Assembly: GCA_032878915.1 (NCBI GenBank)
Contig: JAVQMG010000114.1
Location: 17,441,501-17,505,500 of the forward strand
Length of the DNA: 64,000 bases
Direction: 5' to 3'
Source: Castanopsis chinensis
Taxonomy: Eukaryota > Streptophyta > Magnoliopsida > Fagales > Fagaceae
Below, piece after piece: positions 18,014 through 31,092 of the stretch (positions are counted from its first letter, which is position 1; each line of letters starts with the position of its first letter). Position numbers and translations under genes: made by a program. The notes below the pieces were generated by a model. That model saw nothing but the letters and a program-made list of their open reading frames with translations, did not search any database and was not told the origin of the DNA.

Positions 18014-20837
18014 ATGGATGGGGTGGGAGCAGCGGTGGTCCCGGCAATGGACGCGGTGGAGAAGCTGTTCGGCGAGCACACGGAACTGGAACTGAGAAAT
18101 TCAGGCCTTGGAGGAGGATGGAACAACCACCAATACGATCAAGAATGGCATTCAGCACTTGTTGGACTTGAAGATGCTGAAAAGGAGCTGGTAGCCCGAT
18201 TGTTGGACGACAATGAAAAAAGCCTCCGTGTGATTTCACTGGTGAGCGAAGAACCACTTGGCAAAACAGCTCTGGCAAGGAAAGTTTATAACAGACTAGA
18301 CATTCGTCAGCATTTCGAACGCCGTGTGTGGGTTCGTGTTCCCAAGGATTTCGCATATAAGGATGTCACATATCGGGTTCTGTTGCTTAACATACTCTAT
18401 CAGATTGCATTACCTAAACTTAAGGATTATCAGTCAATGAGCGAGGAGGAACTGTCTGCTATGCTATACCAGATTCTAATGAAAGTCAGGTTTCTTATAG
18501 TCTTAGATGATGTCTGCACGGTTGATGTGCGGTTCATGCTTGCATATCCCTTTGCGAACGTCCTGAATGGAAGTAGGATCATCCTCACTACCCGTGACTC
18601 TAATGTAGCGTCGCATGATGATTTATGGAATTCTCGTTTGAATCTTGTGCGTTTATCTGATGAGGGGAGTTGGGCATTGTTCTTGAAGAAAGTAGGTAGG
18701 CCACAAAATAGCTCAGACATAAACAACTTCAGAGAAGACATTTTGAGAATATGTCACGGTTTGTCTCCAGCAATCATGCTGCTGGGAGGAGTGTTGTCAA
18801 CCATGGAATCAAGTGAGTGGTCAAGAGTGACTGACCACTTTGGTAAAGGTCAATTACCTCTCTCAATTTTTGTAGTTTTGAGCTATCAAATGCTACCATA
18901 TGTGTTAAAGCCATGTTTCCTTCATTTGGCTGTCTTTCCCAAAGCATATGAGATCTCCATACGGAGGTTATTGCAGCTGTGGCTTGCACACGAATTTGTT
19001 CAAACATCACCTGAGGCGAGCGTCCCCGAAGATGTGGCCAAGAAATATTTGGAAGAACTAGTGTGTAGAAACATGATTGAAATAGTAAGATGGAAGCCAG
19101 ATGGAACCCCAAAAACATGTCATATGCCATGTTATCTCTATGATGTGTTCTTGCCAAAAGCTAAAGATATAGGATTTCTTAATCTCCACCATGGCAAGTC
19201 AGAATGTACATCTGCAGACTCGCTTGAATTTCTACAACCCTTTGTTTCTTTCAACACCAGAAAACGTGATAGAAGCAACTGGAAAATTACGTTTACGAAA
19301 ATAATCCATGGGGGAGGATTTTTGATGCCGAAGGTGCTCGATTTGGAGGGTGTCTACAGACCTGTGTTAGGTAAGAAACTTGGTACCATGGTTAATTTAA
19401 GGTATGTGAACTTGCGGAGGACTAATCTGTACTCATTTCCCAAATATATGGGGGATCTACCACGCCTGGAGATTTTAGATTTGAAGCACAATGATATATC
19501 CTCTTTGCCATCTTCCATTTGGAAGGCAAATAACCTTCGACATCTTTACATGAGCAGTGGGTTTACCTCCATTCAGCTGAACCCATCAAATCAGCCTCCG
19601 ACCAACCTTCAGGTGTTAACGGGGTTCTATATTGGATCTAATGACCCCGGGATATATGGCTTGGATAGGTGCACTAACCTTAGAAAATTGGGTCTGACAT
19701 GCATTTCAGAATCAGCGCTGCAAACAGTCAAGTGCATTTCAAGACTCGTCAACCTTCATACCTTAAAGTTGGAATCAATAGATCTACCCCGTAAGCCTTC
19801 AAACCTCGCGCTGAGTCCTATAGAAGATCATCAGTCTCTCTCAAACTTAAATTTGTATGGAGTGATAGCAGATCATCGGATAGGTAACCTTCCTCGCAAC
19901 CTCAATATCCTTACATTGAGGTTGTCTAGACTCACAGAAGATCCAATGCGGGTGCTAGGGAAGTTGCCTCAGCTGAGAGTGCTCAATCTTTTCGCTGGTT
20001 CCTATCTAGGGCAGGAAATGACTTGTCATGCTGATCAGAACTTTCCTGAACTCCGTGTCCTGATATTGTGGGACCTAGAGAAACTAGAGCTGTTGACAGT
20101 TGAGAATGGTGCCATGCCACAGCTTCGAGAATTAGAAATCAGAAATTGTAAAGAACTTAGAAGTTCAGAGGGATTAGATCAGCTCCCAGCCTTGAAGGAA
20201 TTGATTTTAACAAACGTGCCGCAGGATTTTGTGGAAGATGCAAGAAGAAGGTTGGGTAATGAGAAATTATTCATCCACACTAAGCGTGTGTCCGATGTAA
20301 GTTTTATTCTGTACCTGCCGTAGTTCAATTTTTTCTTTTTGTCATCTTGATTTAAAATATGCGTGTGATTCATGTTCCCTAAAGAGCCATTGCTGGTCTT
20401 ACACTACATAACAAAAATGCAAGCTAAGAGTTGGTTCAACTGTTTTACCAATGCACATCAGGTATGCTGAATTTGTAGTCCATCAAACCTCTAGAGTTAT
20501 ACCATCGTTTTTAACTCTCAAAATTAAATTTCCAATCTATATTTTTTTAAAAGATAAAGAGAATATATTAGATAGATACATATGCCAAATCTGAATGAAA
20601 TATAGTATGCATCATTTGAGTGGACCATGAGTTGGATTAGGCAATATGTTAGGTAGAAAACTGAATACCACAAGAAATTACTTAGGTGCAAGATTTCTTT
20701 TCTTCCCTTTTTGAAAATTGCTCAGAAAACTAGTATGATATTCCCTCAATCCTTTGTTTTTGCCATCAAATCTTAATAACATTGCATATAATAAGGAGCT
20801 TCTAAATAAATTGATGTTCTTAATGCAGGATGATTAG
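18014..20837 (+). CDS. NLR2: non-canonical NB-ARC-LRR protein without Rx coiled coil
   Basis: The protein is about 763 residues from the first ATG after the upstream stop. Exon 1 is 18014-20296 and exon 2 begins 20829 (GAT GAT TAG). The donor GAT|GTAAGT and acceptor AATGCAG| are strong; without splicing the frame stops at 20323. NB-ARC motifs are partly degenerate: the P-loop is SEEPLGKTA (about 78-86) instead of GMGGLGKTT, kinase-2 LIVLDDV (161-167) and RNBS-B GSRIILTTR (187-194) are normal, GLPL is GLSP (249-252), and the MHD position reads MPCYLYD (about 371-377). RNBS-D CFLHLAVFPK is kept. LRRs follow from about residue 430. No Rx_N domain precedes NB-ARC. Loss of P-loop and MHD residues suggests it does not switch by ordinary nucleotide exchange. 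It is divergent from NLR1. Confidence 0.85.
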
Positions 20838-20981
20838 TGCTCATGAAGTCTGGGACAAAATGCTGCCTTTGGGAGGAATAACTGTCAAGAGTTAATGAGC
20901 TGCAAAATTTTGCAGTTCTTCACAGTTCCTTCATGTAAATTAAGTTGCAACTTTATTTTTAACTTTGTGTTTGCTTAGTTA

Positions 20982-20987
20982 AATAAA
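20982..20987 (+). terminator. Candidate polyadenylation signal of NLR2
   Basis: AATAAA about 145 bases after the exon 2 stop codon, preceded by a T-rich stretch as usual for plant 3' ends. Confidence 0.5.
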
Positions 20988-20989
20988 GC

Positions 20990-21113
20990 TAAGTTGAATC
21001 TTTATGAAGCGGTCCATATATTATGCTGAAATGATGGACTTTCATGTATAAATATAACTTATGCACATGCAGGGACAGTTCAATGTACAATTCACATTTG
21101 CTTTGGCCTTTAT

Positions 21114-21162
<49 letters not shown>

Positions 21163-21977
21163 CAGTTTAATCATTCACATCAATCTCCACTCTTTTTTAG
21201 CTAAACTAATAAATAAATAAAAAACTCTAGTTTTTCTTGTGTAACTAATCATTTTTCAAATACACCTGTCTCAGCCTCAATGCTCTATCCCCAATTTCAT
21301 TTAAATATTTATTTTTTCTCTATTCTTTCAACCCCAACAGCGAACCACTTTCTATCTCCAATCTCTTTCATCATTTTCTGCCACACACACACCATCACAC
21401 AGCCACCATTCGCTGGGCATGAGATCCGCAATCAAAAACCCGCACACGGTCACATAGCCAAAACACATTCGCACAGCCACTGCCTCACATATTTCCTTAC
21501 TTATTTGATCATTTGTAACATATTTAAAGAGTTTGAATTAGTTAATTAATTTAATTTAGTTTTTTTATGTGCACCAAAAAAATAAATAAATAACTAAAGA
21601 GAATTTTTTTTTTTTTTTAAATTGACATTTTGAGCTTCACTATACTTAATTCTCTTCATTTTTCATTGATTTCATTCTTTTATATATATATATATATATA
21701 TAAGAGGGCAAATGACCGCCTCTACCTTGAGGTTTGAGGAAGTAACACTCCCCCCAAGTCTGAAGGAAAAAACGTTTTCCCCCATTAACATTAATATGAC
21801 CAAACTTTTTCAAACTAAAGTTAAAAATATTGTACCTTAATTTGCCCTTTGGTTAAGGGTAGATTTCCAAAATTATCCTCCACTTATCCTTACAGGTTTT
21901 ACTAAACCCAAAATCACCGTACATGTTTATTTCATAAATTTGGATGCAAAGCATTGGTGAGAATGGACAAGATTTTT
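20990..21977. other. No gene; poly(T), AT microsatellite and repeat sequence
   Basis: Holds a poly(T) run at about 21122-21162, CACACA-rich sequence near 21380 and a (TA)n tract at about 21681-21702. From about 21703 comes repeat-like text (GGGCAAATGACCGCCTCTAC). No coding potential was recognised. Confidence 0.5.
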
Positions 21978-22336
21978 CTCCAAACTAGTTTGGAGGAAAA
22001 CCTTATAAACTCCTACATCTTTTTATTGAATGTAAATTTTGAAAATCTTACTATTGGATTTCATGTTCTTTATGTTCTTATAAATATATGTCAAATTTTG
22101 TTCAAATTAGATGTTATTTACTTTTCAATTAATAAACTTACTTTTTATACCCAAAAACTTGAATTTAAATATTTAATTGATGATATAGTCATTGATTTTT
22201 TATTTTTGATTTTCTTGAAATTTTACAAACATGAAGGATATAATAAAAACGTGCAATTCAATTGTTAGATTTTCAAAATTTACATCCAATAAAAAGATAT
22301 AAGAGGAGGTTTAAGGATTTATCTCCAAACTAGTTT
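21978..22336. mobile_element. Foldback element or MITE with long inverted repeats
   Basis: The left arm begins CTCCAAACTAGTTTGGAGGA and continues CCTTATAAACTCC...TTTTTATTGAATGTAAATTTTG. The right arm, read on the other strand, gives AAACTAGTTTGGAGATAAAT and the same continuation with few changes. The arms are at least 90 bases long, so the element could form a long hairpin. Confidence 0.7.
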
Positions 22337-22797
22337 AAAAAAAAAAAAAAAAATTTCATTAACATATGATGTGTTGAACCTACTAACAAACACTCCAAAC
22401 ACATGTGATTCTTTTTTACAACCAAATTGCTCCAAATTCCACCAACTTTCAACAATACTCAAATTTTTTAAATACTTTTTTGTTATACTTTGAACAATTG
22501 ACACTTTAGTTTGTAAAGTCCATATAATAAAATTTGTAAAATCCCTAATATCACTATATCCAAAAGAAAATTGCTACAAACTGAAGTGTCAATGAATGCA
22601 ATAAACACCATCCACAACACAATAAAATCACTTTTATGTTACATCTAAGTAGTAAATTTCTTTTGTATTTCTAGCATTATCCAATCGCAAAGGCTAAAAC
22701 TACCACCAATTTTAATAATTTTTAATCAAAATGTTCATGCAAGTTTAACTTTCTCAAGTTTTGTTAGAAACCAAATAGTACAATCAAACAACAAATT

Positions 22798-22800
<3 letters not shown>

Positions 22801-22856
<56 letters not shown>
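22801..22856. repeat. (GA)n microsatellite
   Basis: About 27 GA units. Confidence 0.95.
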
Positions 22857-22860
<4 letters not shown>

Positions 22861-23134
22861 CTCCATGGGGAAGAAGAAAGAGTTGCTCGTGAGGAAATTA
22901 GGGTTTTGGAAGTGAGGAGAGAGAGAGTGATGAAGAGTTGTGGTTGTGCGTGATAACAAGGGAGGAGAGAGGGAATGATAACGATAAAAACGATGATGAT
23001 GAGATTGGGGAAGAAGAAGAAGAAGAAGAAGAAGAGTGGTGAAGGTTAAGCATTTTAGAGGAGAAAATGGGTGTGCACAATAACAACAACCATACGCTAA
23101 TGATGCTTTTTTCTTTGGAGAATGAACAAATACA

Positions 23135-23237
<103 letters not shown>

Positions 23238-24269
23238 TCCCACCTGGCCACTTTCTACTACTATTTTTTGGCCAATTTACCACCCATGCCCACTCAAATA
23301 CACTCAACATGTGTCATGTACTCCCTTTTAAGTGAAATCTAATTCAGTAATATTATAGCCACTAATTTTTTACAAATTTTTTTTATAAATTATTGATATG
23401 AAAAATTTGTACTGGTTCTCATCTAAGTTCACTACTAACATCACTATTTTACTTACCAATAATCACTCATTGATGTACATAAAATATATACAATAAAGTA
23501 CTCTCATATTTGCATATTTAGCCTTACTTTTGTGATTGATTATAAGTTATTTTTGTCCTATAAATAATAGAGGCTATTCACCTAGACATACTACAAAGTA
23601 GGCCGATTTTCAAATAGAAGTGCCAAACCTGGAAGAGATCCAGTCCAGGCGTGAAGCGAAGCAAAGAGAAAACAAAAGCCTAGTTCAAGTGAATCACTTA
23701 CACAAGCAGAGACTAGGCAAGTCCAGCAAGGCGTGAAAGGAAAGAAATAAGAAGTGAGGCCCAAAACCATATTGACGTGGATGAAGTTAACAAGAATACA
23801 AGTTTTCCAAGCCAAGCAATTTGGTCTATCACTAAAAAACCAAAGTCAACGTGTTATGTGAATATGAGAAGCAAAAGAGAGCTCCATGACAGCACTGTTA
23901 CTATTTTTTTTTTCTATTTTATTTATTTAGTTTAATGCTTGGTATTTTATTTTTGTGTTTTCTTTTAATTACTATAAGTAGCTAAATGTTCAATTAAGGT
24001 TGAGGATAAAACCTTTGTTAAGAATTACCAGTGATATGAGATCCAATTTTTCCCATAGCAGTTATTCTTTAATGATTAAAATTGTTCTTGCTTCATCTCA
24101 ATAATATTTTTCTCAAGATTTAGGATTTATCTTAATTAATTGAATTCTTGGTTTTATAATCCTATGATTTTAAAATTGGATATTTTTTGTAATTTATTTG
24201 GTTACAGATACAATTGATGATTTGATTTTATACTTAAAAAGTGACTTTAGATTTTTTAAACATAAGTTT

Positions 24270-24277
24270 TAATGATG

Positions 24278-24342
<65 letters not shown>
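24270..24342. repeat. (AAT)n microsatellite
   Basis: About 24 AAT units followed by TTG repeats. It marks the left edge of the large repeat unit starting near 24440. Confidence 0.95.
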
Positions 24343-25408
24343 TGTTGTTGTTGTTGTTAACAATATAAAAAAAAAACAACAATATAAAAATAGTAAATAA
24401 TAATAAAAAACCACAATAATAATTAAAATAACAATAACAATAACAGAAGTAGATCTTTATGCTCAAGAACAATTGAAACATTTCTAAAATGATTTGAATT
24501 AATCCAAAAATAAATATGCCATATGTTATTTAGTGGCTTCTCAGGTAGTCTCACAATTAGAAAAAAAGAACCACAACCAATCCCCTCCCCCAACCCACCC
24601 ACCCCCCCCACACACACACACACACACACAAATTCACAATTGCAAGATCCACCCCTAGATTTGAAATTTAGTTTAATGCTAATTTAAAATTTTGAAATTG
24701 ACAAAGAATCTTCAAAAAAAGGTTTATATTTATAAGAAAATCAAGATAAAAGAGAAAATTTTCTTGAAAATTTTCTCAAAAAATAAAAAAGATATATATA
24801 TATATATATATAATTTAATGAAAATAAAATTTGATTTTTATAAATTCTCAATTGAATGTGTAATTTTTTTTAATGCTTTAAAAATTACAATCACTAATTA
24901 GTAGATTTTCTCTCCTTTGGTTATAATAATTGTAATCTGTGTGAAAACCTGTATGAATATGATCAAATGAAATTCTTAATACTTTTTAGTCTAGTGAAGA
25001 GATAGTTAATACCATAACTGCGTAAACCAAAGTTATGACTTGCCCATGAGATCATTAGCAACTTTGTGGCATGCCTTCACATTTTAGCACCTAGCAATGT
25101 CTCATGTACCAACCATGCCAGTTGGTATAGAGAGAAGTAAAATTTCTCTTGGTAAGTAATACTATATAAATTAATCATTCCCTTTTTTGCCTTTTGGATA
25201 TGTTGGTAGAATTTGCCATTCTAAAGGACTAAGATAATTTTTGAGCTGATGTGCAAACACCCTTTCCTCTATAAAATCTTCAAAGTTGAAATCTAATGAG
25301 TGATCCCTCTTGTCTCTACAGAAACTATAAGTTCAATTTTTGTCTTCTAAGCAATTTTTTAGCCACTGCCATGCTGTATTATGGTATTTGTTATGCTAAA
25401 AGCCATGT

Positions 25409-26011
25409 TAGGGCCGACCCTAGACATTTTGGGGCCGAAGGCGAGAATTAAAACGAGGCATTTTTTATATTTATGTATTAATTAAATTAATATTTATTTA
25501 ATATTTTTATATTATAATATATTTCATTTAAAATTTATTTTTCTTGTTTTTTGAGATGCAAATTGACTAATTAAATTTTTATATTCAAATTCTTCTAATA
25601 TCTCCTTTTCAATCGATAATATAGTTAATCCACTTAATCTTTCTCGGGACATTGTATCATTTTATTATCTTCTAACTCTTTTTGGTGAATTTCTTGTTCA
25701 TTTGTGATACTTTCATCTAAATTTTGTGTTATATTTTGTTTATTACTAATAACAAATTTATCCATCCATCCTTTTTGAGATTTAATTAATTTTTTTTTAA
25801 GTTTTTCATATCTAGATACATATTTTCTAGTAGAAATTTCTAATCAAACAATATATTTATAAAATAAAAAATAACTTTCAAGTGTAGAGCAAATGAGAAA
25901 TAGAACTTGATTTATATAAAAAGTATTGTTGTAGTTTTACCGAATAATACCAAGTTTTTAGTAATCTCAACCTGCACAAATAAAGATTTATTCATTATAT
26001 TACCAATCACT

Positions 26012-26050
<39 letters not shown>

Positions 26051-26222
26051 ACAAGATTAAAATTAAAAAAAAAAAATTAATGCAGCCATAACAAAAACAA
26101 GCTCAGCCTATCCAAGAACCTGCCAAGACCCACCCACTACCCAAAAAAAAAAAAAAAAAAAAAAAAAACATAAAACATAAAACAAAAAAATCCTAATATC
26201 CTATTACATTTACACCTATAAC

Positions 26223-26260
<38 letters not shown>

Positions 26261-27003
26261 CAGCTCGGCTCATTACCCAGCCAGAATCAAGCCTAAGCCT
26301 TATAAGTTAAAAGTTATTTTAAAGCAAGCCTAAGCCTTAAAATTATTAGACTATTATTAGTTATACATGAGCTGCAGCAGTGAAGCTCAGAAATCAAAAC
26401 GCATTACCCAGCGTCCCAACCAGAATCAAAATGCAGCACTGACGGCAGCAACAAAAAAAAAAAAAAGCAGCCGGCAGGAGGAAAGGAAGCTTGAGCCAGT
26501 AGCTAGACAGTCGGATGATTTAGATTAGATTGGAGGAAAGGAAGCTTGAGCCAGGCAGCCAGGCCCAGCAACAGTGGAGAGAAAGAATAAGAAAGGCAGA
26601 GAGCAAGAGTTGAGAGAAAAAATAAGAGAGGGACATGTAAAAATTTTAGGGATTTGAGGTTTTTTATTTGTTTTGATTATTGATTGTTTTGTGGTTAATT
26701 TTTTAAACCGGATTTATAGTTTATCCGGTTAGATTTTGGTTTGTCTAGAGGATAATGATGTTATTTTTGGGACAATTGATTTTATTTAGACCAAAAAATT
26801 TTGTTGTGTTACCAATGTTTAACTGGGTATAAGTGTGTAACAAAAATTTTGTTTTTTGGTCAAAAGGATGTTCTGAATTTTGTTAGATTCATCTGAAACC
26901 AAATTTTCCCCCTCTACCCCTCTTTTCTAAAATTTTAGGGCCTTCCTTCTACTTGGGGGCCTTAGGCAATTGCCTAACTTGCCTAGTGGTTGGGCCAGCC
27001 CTG
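25409..27003 (-). mobile_element. hAT-family DNA transposon, internally deleted
   Basis: The element is flanked by an exact 8-bp duplication, AGCCATGT, at 25401-25408 and 27004-27011. The ends AGGGCCGACCC and, on the other strand, AGGGCTGGCCC are inverted repeats of hAT type. The related copies at about 42665 and 56885 have the site uninterrupted (AGCCATGTTTGATAAGC or close to it). Only the last part of a transposase is left, and the other end is A-rich sequence with poly(A) runs at 26143-26168 and 26224-26256. Confidence 0.85.
25524..25652 (-). pseudogene. C-terminal tail of a hAT (TTF-type) transposase
   Basis: A 42-residue minus-strand frame reads MSRERLSGLTILSIEKEILE and continues with a FASQKTRK motif before the stop. 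This is the conserved end of plant TTF/hAT-type transposases (usual pattern SxERLxxLxxLSIEKE ... FAsxKxRK). Everything upstream that would encode the catalytic part is missing or unreadable. Confidence 0.7.
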
Positions 27004-28654
27004 AGCCATGTTTGATAAGCACTTAAAAAAGGAAAAGAAAAAAAATAGAAAAAAAAAAAAAAAACGAGAGAGAGCTTTGCAATCATTCTACATGAAACAT
27101 ATGATTATGGGAAACCATGATTATATAACAATGGAAATTATTAAGATAAACGTTAATACTTAGCTTTTCTTTCCCCTTTTGTTAAGTTATTATGGAAAAC
27201 AAGGAGTGTTGAGATAAGGAAAGTGACGTGGTCTACTATTCTACTAAAAAACTCTCACCTGTTTAAAACTACTGAATTAGAAATTTTTTTTAAACAGAAA
27301 CTGATTACTGACTCAGCAATTTTAAACAAATGAGAGTCTTTTAGTAGAATTATGGACAAGTGACGTGATCCACCAGAAGACTGTATAATTTCTCTTGAGA
27401 TAAGGGAGAAATGCAATCAGCCGGTTCTTCATCTTAATCGACTTAAATACCTACAGTGTCATGTACTCTCTTTTAGAGTTATCTTTTTCCATCCTACATG
27501 TGGCAATTGAAGTGACCATTCATATGTAGTTTTAGTCATATAACTTTTTTAATACTACTACATATATATTTTCTTATAAATCAACACATAATGGGTTGAA
27601 GAAATAGTTCCAAACCGATTTGTAGCCAAACTTTGTTCGTGATGTGTAATGGATACCACAAAATTTAATATGTAGATCTTACAAAATGATGTGTCACGAT
27701 CATGATTGCCTAAAAAATAAGCCAAACATTCATTTGTTAGGAAGTTTAAACATGCATACCAATCAAATTAACTGTCACATCAATTTGTATATGTGATCTG
27801 TTGTTATTAGAAAGGCATCACTTTTATGTTGGGCCATCGATTTTTATTATACACCAACCATATCATTGCAATCTTAAAGATTATCAAAAACATTTGTTCA
27901 TCAATACTCTTTTTTTCCCTAATGAGATTGTTGGATTTGTGTAAATCTGGTCATTGCATCACGGGCTTTTGTAATTGTTGTGTTTGAATGGACTTTCTCT
28001 GCCTAATACTTTTTTAATACATTGGAGGCCCATTAAGATTTTGGCTACATGTAGATGACCTAGAGGTAACATTTTGGCCATAGGGTCTTGGGATTCTCTT
28101 GTTATTGTATAGATAATAAGATCGATTCTAGATAATAAGATAATAATATTAGTAGTTTAACTAATATTTTAAAAAAAAAAATAAAAGTGCCAATTAATTA
28201 AAGTATTCCATGAAGAAACAAGTGTACAATTACCCACATTCTAAAAGCTAATCATTACCTTGAAGAAACAATTTACCTTATTGTGTGAGCCATATGAGAC
28301 ATAATAAATTGACTTTTAAGAGATGCAATATTGACAAGATACTGAAAATAACAAACCGATTGGCTCAACAAATCTTGAAGAAGAAAACCAAGCATTTTCA
28401 TAATAATTCCATCCAAACAAGGCCTCAATTTTTTAGCTAGGATCTAAGTGATATATATTAGGTAGGAAAAGGTTAACAAATGGCTTCAGGGCATTAGTTT
28501 TTTTTTTTTTTTTTAAATAAAATAAAATATTTTTTTTTTATGGAAAAAAAGTAAATGATCTTTTTGACAACTTTCTTATACATCCAATAATAGTGTTATC
28601 AAAACTTTCTAAAATGGTTCATTAATAAATAAACTAAGAACACCCGCTAACCAA

Positions 28655-28850
28655 AACAAGGAATTGACTTCCTTCAACAGGAACCAAATTCAAAGAAAGA
28701 CACAATAGCCTTGACCACATCTCTTTGAGCAATGGACCAAGAGATTTAAAGAATTTAGTTGTAAACCTAATACCCATTAGGATTTAAAGATGTATCCCCT
28801 TCATAAAAAAATAGAACATATTTGACCTCATCTGGTGTGACATTTGAGAT
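28655..28850 (-). pseudogene. LINE reverse-transcriptase remnant
   Basis: On the minus strand the text reads VTPDEVKYVLFFYEGD, then NPNGY, FTTKFFKSL and DVVKAIVSFFEFGS in successive frames. This matches the conserved start of the plant L1 reverse transcriptase (VTPDEI...PGPDGY...FFK...VVKA...FFE.G). Stops and at least two frameshifts separate the pieces. Probable older flanking LINE sequence extends to about 29300. Confidence 0.6.
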
Positions 28851-31092
28851 AAGGTGCTCTCTTTGCTTACATGAGATTTGCGAATTCTACAAAATAGAAA
28901 CTCTTAGTAGAACAGGGATCAAGAAATAAGGATTGAGGACCTAGGAGTTGCTTATAGAAATCCACATTTTTTTCAATTGTATTGAGCTGAAATCAATGCC
29001 CTTCCCTATTCATTCTTTAAGTTCTTGACTAAAATTTTCAAAGCTCTAGTATTTACAACTTACAACTTTGTGGGGGAAAAAAATAGAATAGAGTTTTGGT
29101 CCTTAAGATTTAGCCAACTAATTTTGGACTTTGGCTTCAAGAATGCTTCCTTGGCATTACTAATGGATGCATAGTTGTACAAGGACTCTTTTTTCCTTTG
29201 CAATAAGATTGAAGTTCCCTCGAAAGGATAGCAATTGGTTTTTTAGTTTTTACCACTATAAATCCAACCTAGTCCTCTCAACCCTTTGCCTAACATTGCC
29301 AAACTTCTCTTTATTAACTATTTTCTACACCGCTTTGATTGCCTTTAACTTTGGGTAGAGTTGAAACGTATGTGAGAACCTACACATCACAATGACAACT
29401 TAAATTATCAATTATGCACTCTAATTTATGGAAACCTAAATTTTGGGGGGGGGGGGGGAAGGAGGGGTGGGGAATCAACAGTACTAATAATAAAAATATC
29501 AATATCAATATCAATATCAATATCAATATCAATAACAATAACAATAACAATAACGAGGCTTCAGGCTCAAGAATATTTAAACATCCATAATGATTATATC
29601 TAAATAATAAATGCATCAACAATTTAGATTCAATTGATGCAAGTATATTTCAATGGACTAACAGTTCAGTGTCATGTTATGTATCCAACACTTGTACTGG
29701 CATAACAACTAGTGCTAACATAATATGGTAGGTGCACTAAACAATTCTTAGTCTCTTCTTTATAGAAATCAGTTTAGCCACTGGTGTTTTTCCATAATAA
29801 TCCATCCATCCAAATTTACTGTCACTTATGTCCTATTGCCTTTCATATTTAAGAATTTTTCTTTGCAAGATTAGTAAGTTTTGGTACGTAAGTGTTATAT
29901 ATCATCTCATTGACAGTAACCCTAAAAGGCGTAAGCTTCACATTGACATTAGAGAAGAACATGCTAGATTATTATATTTCCAAGTCATCTAAAAGGAAAT
30001 GTTATATATCCTACTAGTCAATATTGTATTTTTTACTAGTGTTATTTTATTTATTTTTATCTTTATTTTGCAACTAAACTTTCAAGTTCAATTCTTTCTT
30101 TTAAGAAAATACCTGGTCGGGATCAATGCCCCAAATCAACGATCTGTTGAATGCCCCTTTGTCAATTTGGCATGTTCATAAATTAGCATCTTCACAGATA
30201 TATTTGATTCGCGAGAGAGCCAATGATGCAATTAAAATTCTTGTTGAAGATTCTATAAATGTTCCAACTATTTGTCACAACCAATACAACGTGTAAAAGA
30301 TGAAACGATTGGATTATTAGTCATGTTTTATGTAGATAAGTTATCCTTACCTAGATAATGAACTATAATATATTAAATTACATGCACTCTAACTTTCAAA
30401 AAACCAACAAGCCTCATCAAGATCATAATTGCATTTTCTACAAATTTTATGTTCTTCTTCTTCTTCTTTTTTCCCTCTTATGACTCAAATTCAATTTTTT
30501 TTAAGAGGATTGTGACATATGAAATTATGTGCAGCTCTAATTTTTGAAAACCTACATTTGGAAATAATATTAATCATAGTAATAAATATTATAATTAAAA
30601 TTATAAAAAAGATATTATTATTAACAACAAAATAATAATAATAAAAATAAAAATAATAAAATAGATCTTATGCTCTATAAAAATTGAAACATATCTCAAA
30701 TGATTGGAATTTATCCAACAATGAATTCTCCATGCTATTCAGTGGCTTCTCAAGTAGTCTGTCAATTAGAAAAAGAATCACAATCAATCTCTCACTCCAC
30801 CACCCCCCCCCCCCCCCCCCCCCACAACAAATTCACAATTGCAAGATCCACCCCCTAGATTTGAAATTGAGTGTAATACTAATTTAACATTTTGAAATTG
30901 ACAAAGAATCTTTTTAAGGTTTATATTCATAAGAAAATCAAGACAAAAGAGGAAAAATTCTAGATAATTTTCTCAAAAAATAAATTTTGATTTAATTTCA
31001 TGAAAATAGTTTGAATATTATCAAGTGAATGCCTAAATTTTTTAAATGCTTTAAAAATTACAATCACTAATTAGTAGATTTTATTTCTCTTT

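Larger units (their letters stand above)
4432..18430. repeat. Segmental duplication, copy A (interrupted by insertions)
   Basis: Blocks at 4432-5202, 6680-7204, 10813-11283 and about 17150-18430 match, in the same order and orientation, the continuous segment 46382-51085. The gaps in copy A are filled by the Pack-MULE, the Tat fragment and a composite of copia and MITE sequence. Copy A keeps both NLR genes at its edges; copy B keeps only the 5' part of the NLR2 homologue. The conserved left block includes a short GA tract at about 4792-4806 and probably belongs to the 5' untranslated or promoter region of an NLR1-type gene, which is inference. Confidence 0.85.

Noticed and set aside
21280..21549. 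Plus-strand 89-codon frame after NLR2
   Set aside because: Low-complexity CACACA and T-rich sequence, no domain, no duplicate support.
24269..24481. Frame of N/Y repeats
   Set aside because: Translation of the (AAT)n microsatellite.
29167..29358. Plus-strand 63-codon frame
   Set aside because: It lies opposite a decayed LINE region and its equivalent at about 59060 is not conserved as a frame.
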